Source: Ctena decussata
Taxonomy: Eukaryota; Mollusca; Bivalvia; Lucinida; Lucinidae
Direction: 5' to 3'
NCBI GenBank assembly: GCA_963989385.1
Contig: OZ022508.1
Span: 50,445,087-50,509,086 of the forward strand
DNA length: 64,000 nt
Position numbers and translations under genes: made by a program. Numbering within the stretch: position 1 is the first letter of the stretch; every line of letters begins with the position of its first letter. Below the pieces are notes generated by a model. The model had not been told where the DNA came from and searched no databases. It saw only the letters and a list, made by a program, of their open reading frames with translations. Positions 20,469-28,945 of this stretch are shown here, in pieces.

Positions 20469-23183
20469 ATGGAAGCATCAAAATTAGAAAAATCCATGAC
20501 CGCAAAATCCGTGAAAATGGTCAAATACATACATCATTGTGAATTCCTAACACAGTGCATCCACAACAAAGTTGTACCTAAGGGTTTAACTGCCAAAATG
20601 CAGCTAAACATTCCAGGTAAACCTTCAGAACGGTTTCAGCGCCGTGCTCAAGGTATACTGCAGAAAGCTTCACTTGATACCATGGCATTACTTCTGAGCA
20701 GATACCACGGCTTGCTTGAAGACTTGAAAAAGTCTATAGCTGAGACAAGGGACTGCATTGAGCAGGCAACCGATACAGAAGTCACTCTTAAGATAGTTTC
20801 AAGGGTAGAACGTAAGGTTCGCAACGAGGAAAACCACCTGACAGCCAAACGAGAGAAAAAACTTAAGGCTCTAGGTGTCCAACAATCAAGTAACCCCCTA
20901 TCAAAAACAGCTTTAGAAAGTAAGAAAAAACGAAACAGACGTTTCAGACGACCAAAAGGGAAAAAGAACACTGAGAAACAGAAGGATGACAAAGTAGTCG
21001 TTAACCTTTCCAGTGTAGAACTCTCTGAGTCTGAAACATCCTTACTTTCGAAAGGTCTGGGCTTCTGCCCTCGTCCAAAAAGCTATGATAGGGGCGAACT
21101 TGTTGAGGACAACTATGCCTTCAGTAGGCGCATGCGCCTGAAGTCACATTTCAGTGGTTTTCCCGATACTCGTGCTCCTGAAAAATACCCTGAATTTGTC
21201 GAAAAGAGTGACTGGCAACCCCCTAAGCAGGGTCGTGATCTAGAGACATTCATTAGTAGTGTGGAATCAGACATAGCCAAACATAAACCACCATTACCCA
21301 AACATGACAACCTCAAACCTTCTGAACGCAGTGCCTTGCACAGTCTTAAAAAAAGAGAAGACATCATAATAAAGCCTGCCGATAAAGGATCAGCTGTTGT
21401 TGTCATGGACAGGGAACATTATATTTCAGAGGCTGAGAGGCAACTGAATGATTCCACCTTCTACAAGGCACTGGATCATGACCCCACTCATGAATTTGCC
21501 AAGAAGGTAACTGATGCTGTTAGCGAAATGCTGAATGGAGACCACATAAGTGAGAAAAATGCCATATATCTGACTGTAGACCAACCAAAAGCAGGCCGTT
21601 TTTACCTCCTACCCAAGATACATAAAGCCGGAAACCCTGGACGTCCCATAGTGTCTGCCAATGGACACCCTACAGAAAAAATATCAGAATTTGTGGACTT
21701 ACATCTTCAGCCCCATGTGCAGAACTTACCATCTTACTTGCAGGATACCACAGACTTCCTGAGAAAACAAGATGCTATGGGCCAACTCCCACCTGAAACT
21801 CTTCTTGTTTCGATGGATGTCACATCCCTGTATACAAATATACCACATGAAGATGGTATCAAGGCATGTGAAGAGGTTTGGGAAGCACGGGCTGTCAAAG
21901 ATCCCCCAACACAGATTCTGATCAATCTGCTTACACTTGTTCTCAAATGCAATAATTTTGAGTTCAATGGTAAGCACTACTTGCAAATTCAAGGGACGGC
22001 CATGGGAACAAAAATGGCTCCATCGTATGCCAACATATTTATGGGTAGGCTTGAAAGACGACTACTGCAGTCAGTAATCCTGAAACCATTTTCATGGCTC
22101 AGGTTTATAGATGACATTGACATGAAGTGGACTCATGGCAGAGAAACTCTTGAGGCATTTCTCGAAACAGCAAACAGCTTCCATCCAACCATTAGGTTTA
22201 CTGCAGAGGTCTCCAATGACAAACATGTCTTTTTAGACACGATGTCACATCTTGCTGACGACAAGGTTGCTGTAGACCTCTACACTAAACCTACAGATTC
22301 CCACCAGTATCTTTTGCCCACAAGCTGCCACCCTCCTCACTGTAGCAAGAATATACCATATAGTCTTGCACTACGCATCAGACGCATCTGCTCGGATGAT
22401 GAGACTTTTGAGAAAAGATCAAAGGATCTCTGTGAACAGCTCAAACAAAGGGGTTATCAAAAGCAGGTAATTGACCAAGCCATAGAGAAGGTCAGGCACA
22501 TGGAAAGACAAAATCTTTTGTCGTACAAGCCCAAGCCGACAGCAAACAAAGCTGTTCTGCCATTTGTCTTGACATATCATCCAGACCTTCCTAAAGCCAG
22601 GGGTATCGTCGACAAACACTGGTCCATCATAGACTCATCAGACCATCTGAGCACAGTCTTCCCGCAGAAGCCAATCATGGCCTACAGGCGACCAAAAAGC
22701 CTCAAAGACCATCTTGTGCGGGCTAGACTGAAGCCAGATCCGACCGATGACGAACCTCTTGGAGAATGTAAACCCTGTGGCAGACCAAGATGTCAGACCT
22801 GTAGAATGATAACCCCCTCTCAGACAGCCACATCGTCCAGTGGTGCTCGTGTCAAGCTTAAAGGTGACACCAATTGTAGGACACAGAATGTTGTGTATCT
22901 GATCTCTTGTGGCAAGTGTGGAAAGCAGTATGTTGGGGAAACCAAGGGCCCTCTGAATATCAGAATGAATGGTCACAGAGATGACTGGAGACACAAGAGA
23001 TTTGAAAGATCTCCTACCGCTGAGCACTTTTGCTTGCAAGGACATGACTTTCTCAGTCATGCCTCTGTTTGCTGCTTAGAAAGCAATTCAGAGTGGAAAG
23101 ACAATGCCAGAAAAAGTCGTGAGAGCTACTATATACGTCGTCTTAACACTTTGAATCCAAGCGGCATTAACAAAGGAGATTAG
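20469..23183 (+). CDS. PLE polyprotein: reverse transcriptase plus GIY-YIG endonuclease (unit 1)
   Basis: 904 residues from ATG 20469. The frame is open nine codons further up, but only from a TTG. Residue numbers count from this ATG. The N-terminal 290 residues are basic and coiled-coil-like (KKKRNRRFRRPKGKK near 152-166). RT: IIIKPADKGSAVVVMDR (about 299-315), FYLLPKIHK and GRPIVS (378-396), motif A LVSMDVTSLYTNIP (446-459), motif B AMGTKMAPSYANIF (511-524), motif C LRFIDDIDM (544-552; catalytic Asp pair in IDD), and a FLDT segment (588-591). A Cys cluster CKPCGRPRCQTC (767-778) leads into the endonuclease, VVYLISCGKCGKQYVGET (808-825), with R and H in RMNGH (832-836) and AEHF (851-854). 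This is the GIY-YIG core in the C-terminal place expected for EN(+) Penelope elements. It would nick target DNA and copy PLE RNA from the nick. All catalytic residues I can judge are present, so it may be active. The acceptor-like site upstream raises the chance of a spliced 5' exon. Confidence 0.93.
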   Translation: MEASKLEKSMTAKSVKMVKYIHHCEFLTQCIHNKVVPKGLTAKMQLNIPGKPSERFQRRAQGILQKASLDTMALLLSRYHGLLEDLKKSIAETRDCIEQATDTEVTLKIVSRVERKVRNEENHLTAKREKKLKALGVQQSSNPLSKTALESKKKRNRRFRRPKGKKNTEKQKDDKVVVNLSSVELSESETSLLSKGLGFCPRPKSYDRGELVEDNYAFSRRMRLKSHFSGFPDTRAPEKYPEFVEKSDWQPPKQGRDLETFISSVESDIAKHKPPLPKHDNLKPSERSALHSLKKREDIIIKPADKGSAVVVMDREHYISEAERQLNDSTFYKALDHDPTHEFAKKVTDAVSEMLNGDHISEKNAIYLTVDQPKAGRFYLLPKIHKAGNPGRPIVSANGHPTEKISEFVDLHLQPHVQNLPSYLQDTTDFLRKQDAMGQLPPETLLVSMDVTSLYTNIPHEDGIKACEEVWEARAVKDPPTQILINLLTLVLKCNNFEFNGKHYLQIQGTAMGTKMAPSYANIFMGRLERRLLQSVILKPFSWLRFIDDIDMKWTHGRETLEAFLETANSFHPTIRFTAEVSNDKHVFLDTMSHLADDKVAVDLYTKPTDSHQYLLPTSCHPPHCSKNIPYSLALRIRRICSDDETFEKRSKDLCEQLKQRGYQKQVIDQAIEKVRHMERQNLLSYKPKPTANKAVLPFVLTYHPDLPKARGIVDKHWSIIDSSDHLSTVFPQKPIMAYRRPKSLKDHLVRARLKPDPTDDEPLGECKPCGRPRCQTCRMITPSQTATSSSGARVKLKGDTNCRTQNVVYLISCGKCGKQYVGETKGPLNIRMNGHRDDWRHKRFERSPTAEHFCLQGHDFLSHASVCCLESNSEWKDNARKSRESYYIRRLNTLNPSGINKGD

Positions 23184-23451
23184 CCTCGGTCCCACCTTCA
23201 GTCTATTTCTGCAGGGGCATCTTGCATTATTCCAGACATACAGTGTTCCACTCTTGCTTTTGTAGCGATGTAATTACATGTAAAATTCTCTTTTTCCTTC
23301 ATTATGGTGAGTTTTGCATCATAGCTGAATGGCCAGTATACAGAATGTATGTATATCGCTATAAATACACCGCTACAAATCGCATAATACGATTTTTCTC
23401 ATTTTGACCTGTAGAAATGTTGAAATTTTGATTTTTTTCTTGTACCTGTAA

Positions 23452-23485
23452 ACTCTGAAGAAGGCGAAAGCCGAAAGCGCTCAGT
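23452..23485 (+). ncRNA. Hammerhead-ribozyme-like motif, PLE unit 1 pseudo-LTR
   Basis: Reads ACU | CUGAAGA | A | GGC-GAAA-GCC | GAAA | GCGC | UC | AGU. Core boxes CUGANGA and GAAA are present. Helix II is a 3-bp GGC/GCC stem with a GAAA loop (one extra A before it). Helix III is the self-complementary AGC/GCU with no loop, which could only pair between two RNA molecules or in a dimer. Helix I pairs ACU with AGU. Predicted cleavage follows UC at 23482. Hammerhead motifs with very short helix III are known from Penelope-like elements. With unit 2 it would delimit a 3311-nt RNA. Confidence 0.65.
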
Positions 23486-23779
23486 AAATATTGTTTTGCA
23501 CTGTTGATGATTTAATCCTACCATATACTTATTTCAATCATTTTGAATCCATTTGTTGGATCCAGTGCTACCGGGAAGATTTTTGTTTGATGTTTGTCTC
23601 ATTTCTCCCTATATATTATTCATCACATTCATCATGAATCTCATTTGATCCAAAATTTCTTCCCTTTTTCCCCCTGTTTTATTTGTCTGGTGATTGTTTG
23701 AATTTTTTATTTTTCCTTTTCACTTTCTCCAGGTTTTATTTGCCTTTTCAATTTGACCCTTTATCACACACTACTCAAC

Positions 23780-26494
23780 ATGGAAGCATCAAAATTAGAA
23801 AAATCCATGACCGCAAAATCCGTGAAAATGGTCAAATACATACATCATTGTGAATTCCTAACACAGTGCATCCACAACAAAGTTGTACCTAAGGGTTTAA
23901 CTGCCAAAATGCAGCTAAACATTCCAGGTAAACCTTCAGAACGGTTTCAGCGCCGTGCTCAAGGTATACTGCAGAAAGCTTCACTTGATACCATGGCATT
24001 ACTTCTGAGCAGATACCACGGCTTGCTTGAAGACTTGAAAAAGTCTATAGCTGAGACAAGGGACTGCATTGAGCAGGCAACCGATACAGAAGTCACTCTT
24101 AAGATAGTTTCAAGGGTAGAACGTAAGGTTCGCAACGAGGAAAACCACCTGACAGCCAAACGAGAGAAAAAACTTAAGGCTCTAGGTGTCCAACAATCAA
24201 GTAACCCCCTATCAAAAACAGCTTTAGAAAGTAAGAAAAAACGAAACAGACGTTTCAGACGACCAAAAGGGAAAAAGAACACTGAGAAACAGAAGGATGA
24301 CAAAGTAGTCGTTAACCTTTCCAGTGTAGAACTCTCTGAGTCTGAAACATCCTTACTTTCGAAAGGTCTGGGCTTCTGCCCTCGTCCAAAAAGCTATGAT
24401 AGGGGCGAACTTGTTGAGGACAACTATGCCTTCAGTAGGCGCATGCGCCTGAAGTCACATTTCAGTGGTTTTCCCGATACTCGTGCTCCTGAAAAATACC
24501 CTGAATTTGTCGAAAAGAGTGACTGGCAACCCCCTAAGCAGGGTCGTGATCTAGAGACATTCATTAGTAGTGTGGAATCAGACATAGCCAAACATAAACC
24601 ACCATTACCCAAACATGACAACCTCAAACCTTCTGAACGCAGTGCCTTGCACAGTCTTAAAAAAAGAGAAGACATCATAATAAAGCCTGCCGATAAAGGA
24701 TCAGCTGTTGTTGTCATGGACAGGGAACATTATATTTCAGAGGCTGAGAGGCAACTGAATGATTCCACCTTCTACAAGGCACTGGATCATGACCCCACTC
24801 ATGAATTTGCCAAGAAGGTAACTGATGCTGTTAGCGAAATGCTGAATGGAGACCACATAAGTGAGAAAAATGCCATATATCTGACTGTAGACCAACCAAA
24901 AGCAGGCCGTTTTTACCTCCTACCCAAGATACATAAAGCCGGAAACCCTGGACGTCCCATAGTGTCTGCCAATGGACACCCTACAGAAAAAATATCAGAA
25001 TTTGTGGACTTACATCTTCAGCCCCATGTGCAGAACTTACCATCTTACTTGCAGGATACCACAGACTTCCTGAGAAAACAAGATGCTATGGGCCAACTCC
25101 CACCTGAAACTCTTCTTGTTTCGATGGATGTCACATCCCTGTATACAAATATACCACATGAAGATGGTATCAAGGCATGTGAAGAGGTTTGGGAAGCACG
25201 GGCTGTCAAAGATCCCCCAACACAGATTCTGATCAATCTGCTTACACTTGTTCTCAAATGCAATAATTTTGAGTTCAATGGTAAGCACTACTTGCAAATT
25301 CAAGGGACGGCCATGGGAACAAAAATGGCTCCATCGTATGCCAACATATTTATGGGTAGGCTTGAAAGACGACTACTGCAGTCAGTAATCCTGAAACCAT
25401 TTTCATGGCTCAGGTTTATAGATGACATTGACATGAAGTGGACTCATGGCAGAGAAACTCTTGAGGCATTTCTCGAAACAGCAAACAGCTTCCATCCAAC
25501 CATTAGGTTTACTGCAGAGGTCTCCAATGACAAACATGTCTTTTTAGACACGATGTCACATCTTGCTGACGACAAGGTTGCTGTAGACCTCTACACTAAA
25601 CCTACAGATTCCCACCAGTATCTTTTGCCCACAAGCTGCCACCCTCCTCACTGTAGCAAGAATATACCATATAGTCTTGCACTACGCATCAGACGCATCT
25701 GCTCGGATGATGAGACTTTTGAGAAAAGATCAAAGGATCTCTGTGAACAGCTCAAACAAAGGGGTTATCAAAAGCAGGTAATTGACCAAGCCATAGAGAA
25801 GGTCAGGCACATGGAAAGACAAAATCTTTTGTCGTACAAGCCCAAGCCGACAGCAAACAAAGCTGTTCTGCCATTTGTCTTGACATATCATCCAGACCTT
25901 CCTAAAGCCAGGGGTATCGTCGACAAACACTGGTCCATCATAGACTCATCAGACCATCTGAGCACAGTCTTCCCGCAGAAGCCAATCATGGCCTACAGGC
26001 GACCAAAAAGCCTCAAAGACCATCTTGTGCGGGCTAGACTGAAGCCAGATCCGACCGATGACGAACCTCTTGGAGAATGTAAACCCTGTGGCAGACCAAG
26101 ATGTCAGACCTGTAGAATGATAACCCCCTCTCAGACAGCCACATCGTCCAGTGGTGCTCGTGTCAAGCTTAAAGGTGACACCAATTGTAGGACACAGAAT
26201 GTTGTGTATCTGATCTCTTGTGGCAAGTGTGGAAAGCAGTATGTTGGGGAAACCAAGGGCCCTCTGAATATCAGAATGAATGGTCACAGAGATGACTGGA
26301 GACACAAGAGATTTGAAAGATCTCCTACCGCTGAGCACTTTTGCTTGCAAGGACATGACTTTCTCAGTCATGCCTCTGTTTGCTGCTTAGAAAGCAATTC
26401 AGAGTGGAAAGACAATGCCAGAAAAAGTCGTGAGAGCTACTATATACGTCGTCTTAACACTTTGAATCCAAGCGGCATTAACAAAGGAGATTAG
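23780..26494 (+). CDS. PLE polyprotein: reverse transcriptase plus GIY-YIG endonuclease (unit 2)
   Basis: 904 residues from ATG 23780, identical throughout to the unit 1 product, including the KPADKG, DVTSLYTNIP, GTKMAPS and FIDD motifs of the RT, the CxxC-x4-CxxC cluster, and the VVYLISC..YVGET endonuclease core. There is no frameshift or stop. Because it lies downstream of a complete unit, it could be transcribed from promoter sequence in the 3' region of unit 1 (the usual role proposed for Penelope pseudo-LTRs). That is inference. A GIY-YIG nuclease of this class makes a staggered nick for target-primed reverse transcription in the nucleus. Confidence 0.93.
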   Translation: MEASKLEKSMTAKSVKMVKYIHHCEFLTQCIHNKVVPKGLTAKMQLNIPGKPSERFQRRAQGILQKASLDTMALLLSRYHGLLEDLKKSIAETRDCIEQATDTEVTLKIVSRVERKVRNEENHLTAKREKKLKALGVQQSSNPLSKTALESKKKRNRRFRRPKGKKNTEKQKDDKVVVNLSSVELSESETSLLSKGLGFCPRPKSYDRGELVEDNYAFSRRMRLKSHFSGFPDTRAPEKYPEFVEKSDWQPPKQGRDLETFISSVESDIAKHKPPLPKHDNLKPSERSALHSLKKREDIIIKPADKGSAVVVMDREHYISEAERQLNDSTFYKALDHDPTHEFAKKVTDAVSEMLNGDHISEKNAIYLTVDQPKAGRFYLLPKIHKAGNPGRPIVSANGHPTEKISEFVDLHLQPHVQNLPSYLQDTTDFLRKQDAMGQLPPETLLVSMDVTSLYTNIPHEDGIKACEEVWEARAVKDPPTQILINLLTLVLKCNNFEFNGKHYLQIQGTAMGTKMAPSYANIFMGRLERRLLQSVILKPFSWLRFIDDIDMKWTHGRETLEAFLETANSFHPTIRFTAEVSNDKHVFLDTMSHLADDKVAVDLYTKPTDSHQYLLPTSCHPPHCSKNIPYSLALRIRRICSDDETFEKRSKDLCEQLKQRGYQKQVIDQAIEKVRHMERQNLLSYKPKPTANKAVLPFVLTYHPDLPKARGIVDKHWSIIDSSDHLSTVFPQKPIMAYRRPKSLKDHLVRARLKPDPTDDEPLGECKPCGRPRCQTCRMITPSQTATSSSGARVKLKGDTNCRTQNVVYLISCGKCGKQYVGETKGPLNIRMNGHRDDWRHKRFERSPTAEHFCLQGHDFLSHASVCCLESNSEWKDNARKSRESYYIRRLNTLNPSGINKGD

Positions 26495-26762
26495 CCTCGG
26501 TCCCACCTTCAGTCTATTTCTGCAGGGGCATCTTGCATTATTCCAGACATACAGTGTTCCACTCTTGCTTTTGTAGCGATGTAATTACATGTAAAATTCT
26601 CTTTTTCCTTCATTATGGTGAGTTTTGCATCATAGCTGAATGGCCAGTATACAGAATGTATGTATATCGCTATAAATACACCGCTACAAATCGCATAATA
26701 CGATTTTTCTCATTTTGACCTGTAGAAATGTTGAAATTTTGATTTTTTTCTTGTACCTGTAA

Positions 26763-26796
26763 ACTCTGAAGAAGGCGAAAGCCGAAAGCGCTCAGT
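26763..26796 (+). ncRNA. Hammerhead-ribozyme-like motif, PLE unit 2 3' end
   Basis: Identical to the motif at 23452-23485, displaced by 3311 bp. The predicted cut follows UC at 26793. Together the two sites would cut a read-through transcript into one PLE-length RNA. Confidence 0.65.
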
Positions 26797-26917
26797 AAAT
26801 ATTGTTTTGCACTGTTGATGATTTAATCCTACCATATACTTATTTCAATCATTTTGAATCCATTTGTTGGATCCAGTGCTACCGGGAAGATTTTTGTTTG
26901 ATGTTTGTCTCATTTCT

Positions 26918-26918
<1 letters not shown>

Positions 26919-26971
<53 letters not shown>
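26919..26971. repeat. (TA)n microsatellite at the right PLE border
   Basis: A run of about 25 TA dinucleotides follows ..TTTCTCCC. It mirrors the TA tract at the left border (18929-18968). Confidence 0.9.
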
Positions 26972-26973
<2 letters not shown>

Positions 26974-27598
26974 TTAGCAAAAATAAAAACTTGACAGTCG
27001 CTATTTTTCATCCTACGGTAGGCGGGAAAAGTCAGACATGAAACTTCTTTTAATTTAAGAAAATGTAATCATTCTGTAATATCATAGTCACACAAATTTC
27101 AAGATTCCTTGGATACAGCAAAATTGAGGCTATTGTAAACGTCACAAGGGTACTTGTCTTGTTTTCTATGCTCAAAACCAAATAAATACCAAATTTAAAA
27201 TTGTCGAAGTCTGCTTAAATGATAAAAAATCTGATGGCAATTCTTTTTCATCATTAAATCCAGTCTGTATGGACTCATAAGCTAAAATTATGCCGATGCA
27301 CGGTCGACTAGGAGTCTGTGAGGACCAGACGAAAAACCTCAGTCCACTCCATTATGAAGTCAGAAATTCAGTTTCAATGGAATTCCCATTACACATTTCA
27401 GTCTTTATACCAGTTTAAGAAATGGCTTTCAAATAAATTTAGTAATAAAGACATCGAGTTTGCAAAGCAAGCAAACTAACCGCGAAGTAAATTTAAAAAA
27501 AAGGCTCATTGGTATAGAAGATACGGCATCTTATAAATCTCTATATGTTTTATTCAAAGGGAGATAATCTGAAAATTTTGAAACTTTAAACGTTATTA
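26972..27598. other. No recognisable feature
   Basis: AT-rich sequence between the PLE and the next element; no open frame with domain signal and no repeat that I can match inside the window. Confidence 0.4.
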
Positions 27599-28945
27599 GC
27601 TCACCTGAGCCGAAGGCTCAGAGGTGAGCTTATAGGATGGGAGTCGAGCCGTCGTCCGTGCGTGGGTCCGTGGGTGCGTGCGTCAACACTTTCAAACATA
27701 AATATCTCAGAAACCAGTGGGCTGATTGCAATCAAATTTTATCTGAAGCATCATTGGGGTGGGGGAAAGGCTGCATTATGTTTTGGTGCAGATCAGCTCA
27801 GAACTCTGGTTTCCATGGCAACAGATAGCCCCCATAGGGTTATAATGGGGAAAACGGCGTCATCACCTTTTCTCGACTGTTTTTGATTAGATCCTTATCA
27901 TACTTGCAGGTAATGGTGACATACATAAGAGCTTGGATGAGTTCGAAATTTGGCCGGATTCGAGTACAGACTACGGAGTTAGCTACCCTTGAGCGTTTGA
28001 AAAAATCCCATAGTGTTATAATGGAGAAAACAACGTCATCACATTTTTTTTAGAAAAACCTTGTCATCGCTCTAGCGCCTACATTTCTCAATGGATTTTA
28101 AAATAACTTCACACAAATGTAGGGCATGAAAATATCTCGAGCAAGTTCGACTTTCAGGATGCTGCGCCCAAGGTCAAGGTCACTGTGGCTATTTTTAGAA
28201 AAACTTTGTCAGCGTTCCAGCACCTACATTTCTCAATGGATTTTAAAATAACTTCACACAAATGTAGGGCATAACTCTTGAGCAAGTTTGACTTTCAGGG
28301 TTCTGCGCTCAAGGTCAAAGTCACTGTGGCTATTTTTAGAAAATCTTTGTCATCGCTCTAGCACCTACATTTCTCCATGGATTTTAAAATAACTTCACAC
28401 AAATGTGGGGCATGACAATATCTCGAGAAAGCTCGACTTTCAGGTGCTGCACCTAAGGTCAAGGTTACTGTGGCTATTTTTAGAAAAATTTTGTCATCAC
28501 TAGCGCCTACATTTCTCAACCGATTTTAAATCAAGTTCACACAAATGTAGGGCAAGACGATATCTCGAACAAGTTCGACTTTCAGGGTGCTGCGCCCAAG
28601 GTCAAGGTCACTGTGGCTATTTTTAGAAAAACTTAGTCATTGCTCTAGCACCTACATTTCTCAATGGATTTTAAAGTAACTTCACACAAATGTAGGGCAT
28701 GACAATATCTTGAGCAAGTTGAACTTTCAGGGTGCTGCAATCAAGGTTTTTGATTAGATCCTTATCATACTTGGCCCAAGGCCAAGGTCATTGTGGCAAA
28801 TTTTAAAACAACTTTGTCATGGCTCTAGCACCTACATTTCTCCATGGATTTTGAAATAACTTGACGCAAATGTAGGGTATGACAATATCTCGAGCAAGTT
28901 CGACTTCCAGGGTGCTGCGCCCAAGGTCAAGGTCACTGTGGCTTT
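27599..28945 (+). mobile_element. AGCTCACCTGAG element (copy D), 3'-truncated
   Basis: Starts with the hairpin TAGCTCACCTGAGCC-GAA-GGCTCAGAGGTGAGC, then GTCGTCCGTGCGTG and 'ATCTCAGAAACCAGTGGGCTGATTG'. The body holds about six units of a 143-145-bp tandem repeat from about 28050. It breaks off at 28945, where copy E begins with the identical hairpin, so E inserted into D or the two arose by tandem duplication. Confidence 0.65.
28050..28943 (+). repeat. 145-bp tandem array in copy D, about six units
   Basis: The phrase AAGGTCAAGGTCACTGTGGC recurs at about 28171, 28312, 28456, 28599, 28779 and 28924, with ATTTTTAGAAAAACTTTGTC, GCACCTACATTTCTC and CACAAATGTAGGGCATGAC between. Each unit keeps TCAAGGTCA, a nuclear-receptor half-site extension. 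Confidence 0.85.

Larger units (their letters stand above)
20307..23617 (+). mobile_element. Penelope-like element, complete unit 1
   Basis: Begins ATTCATCACATTCATCATG directly after the inverted fragment and ends ..TTTCTCCCTATATATT, where the next unit begins with the same ATTCATCAC. The repeat period to unit 2 is exactly 3311 bp. Both units encode identical protein, so the duplication is recent or arose in one insertion event. Contents: about 160 bp of 5' leader with a splice-acceptor-like CACTTTCTCCAG (20409-20420), one long ORF, and about 430 bp of 3' region with the ribozyme-like motif and GCACTGTTGATGAT (23498). In Penelope terms the repeated ends act as pseudo-LTRs. Confidence 0.9.
23618..26930 (+). 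mobile_element. Penelope-like element, complete unit 2
   Basis: Head-to-tail with unit 1 at 3311-bp period. It starts ATTCATCACATTCATC at 23618 and ends ..GTCTCATTTCTCCCTATATA, where it enters a long TA tract. The internal junction between units has only a short TATATT, while the outer end runs into the microsatellite. This suggests the outer TA run is the target or a tail added at insertion. Confidence 0.9.
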
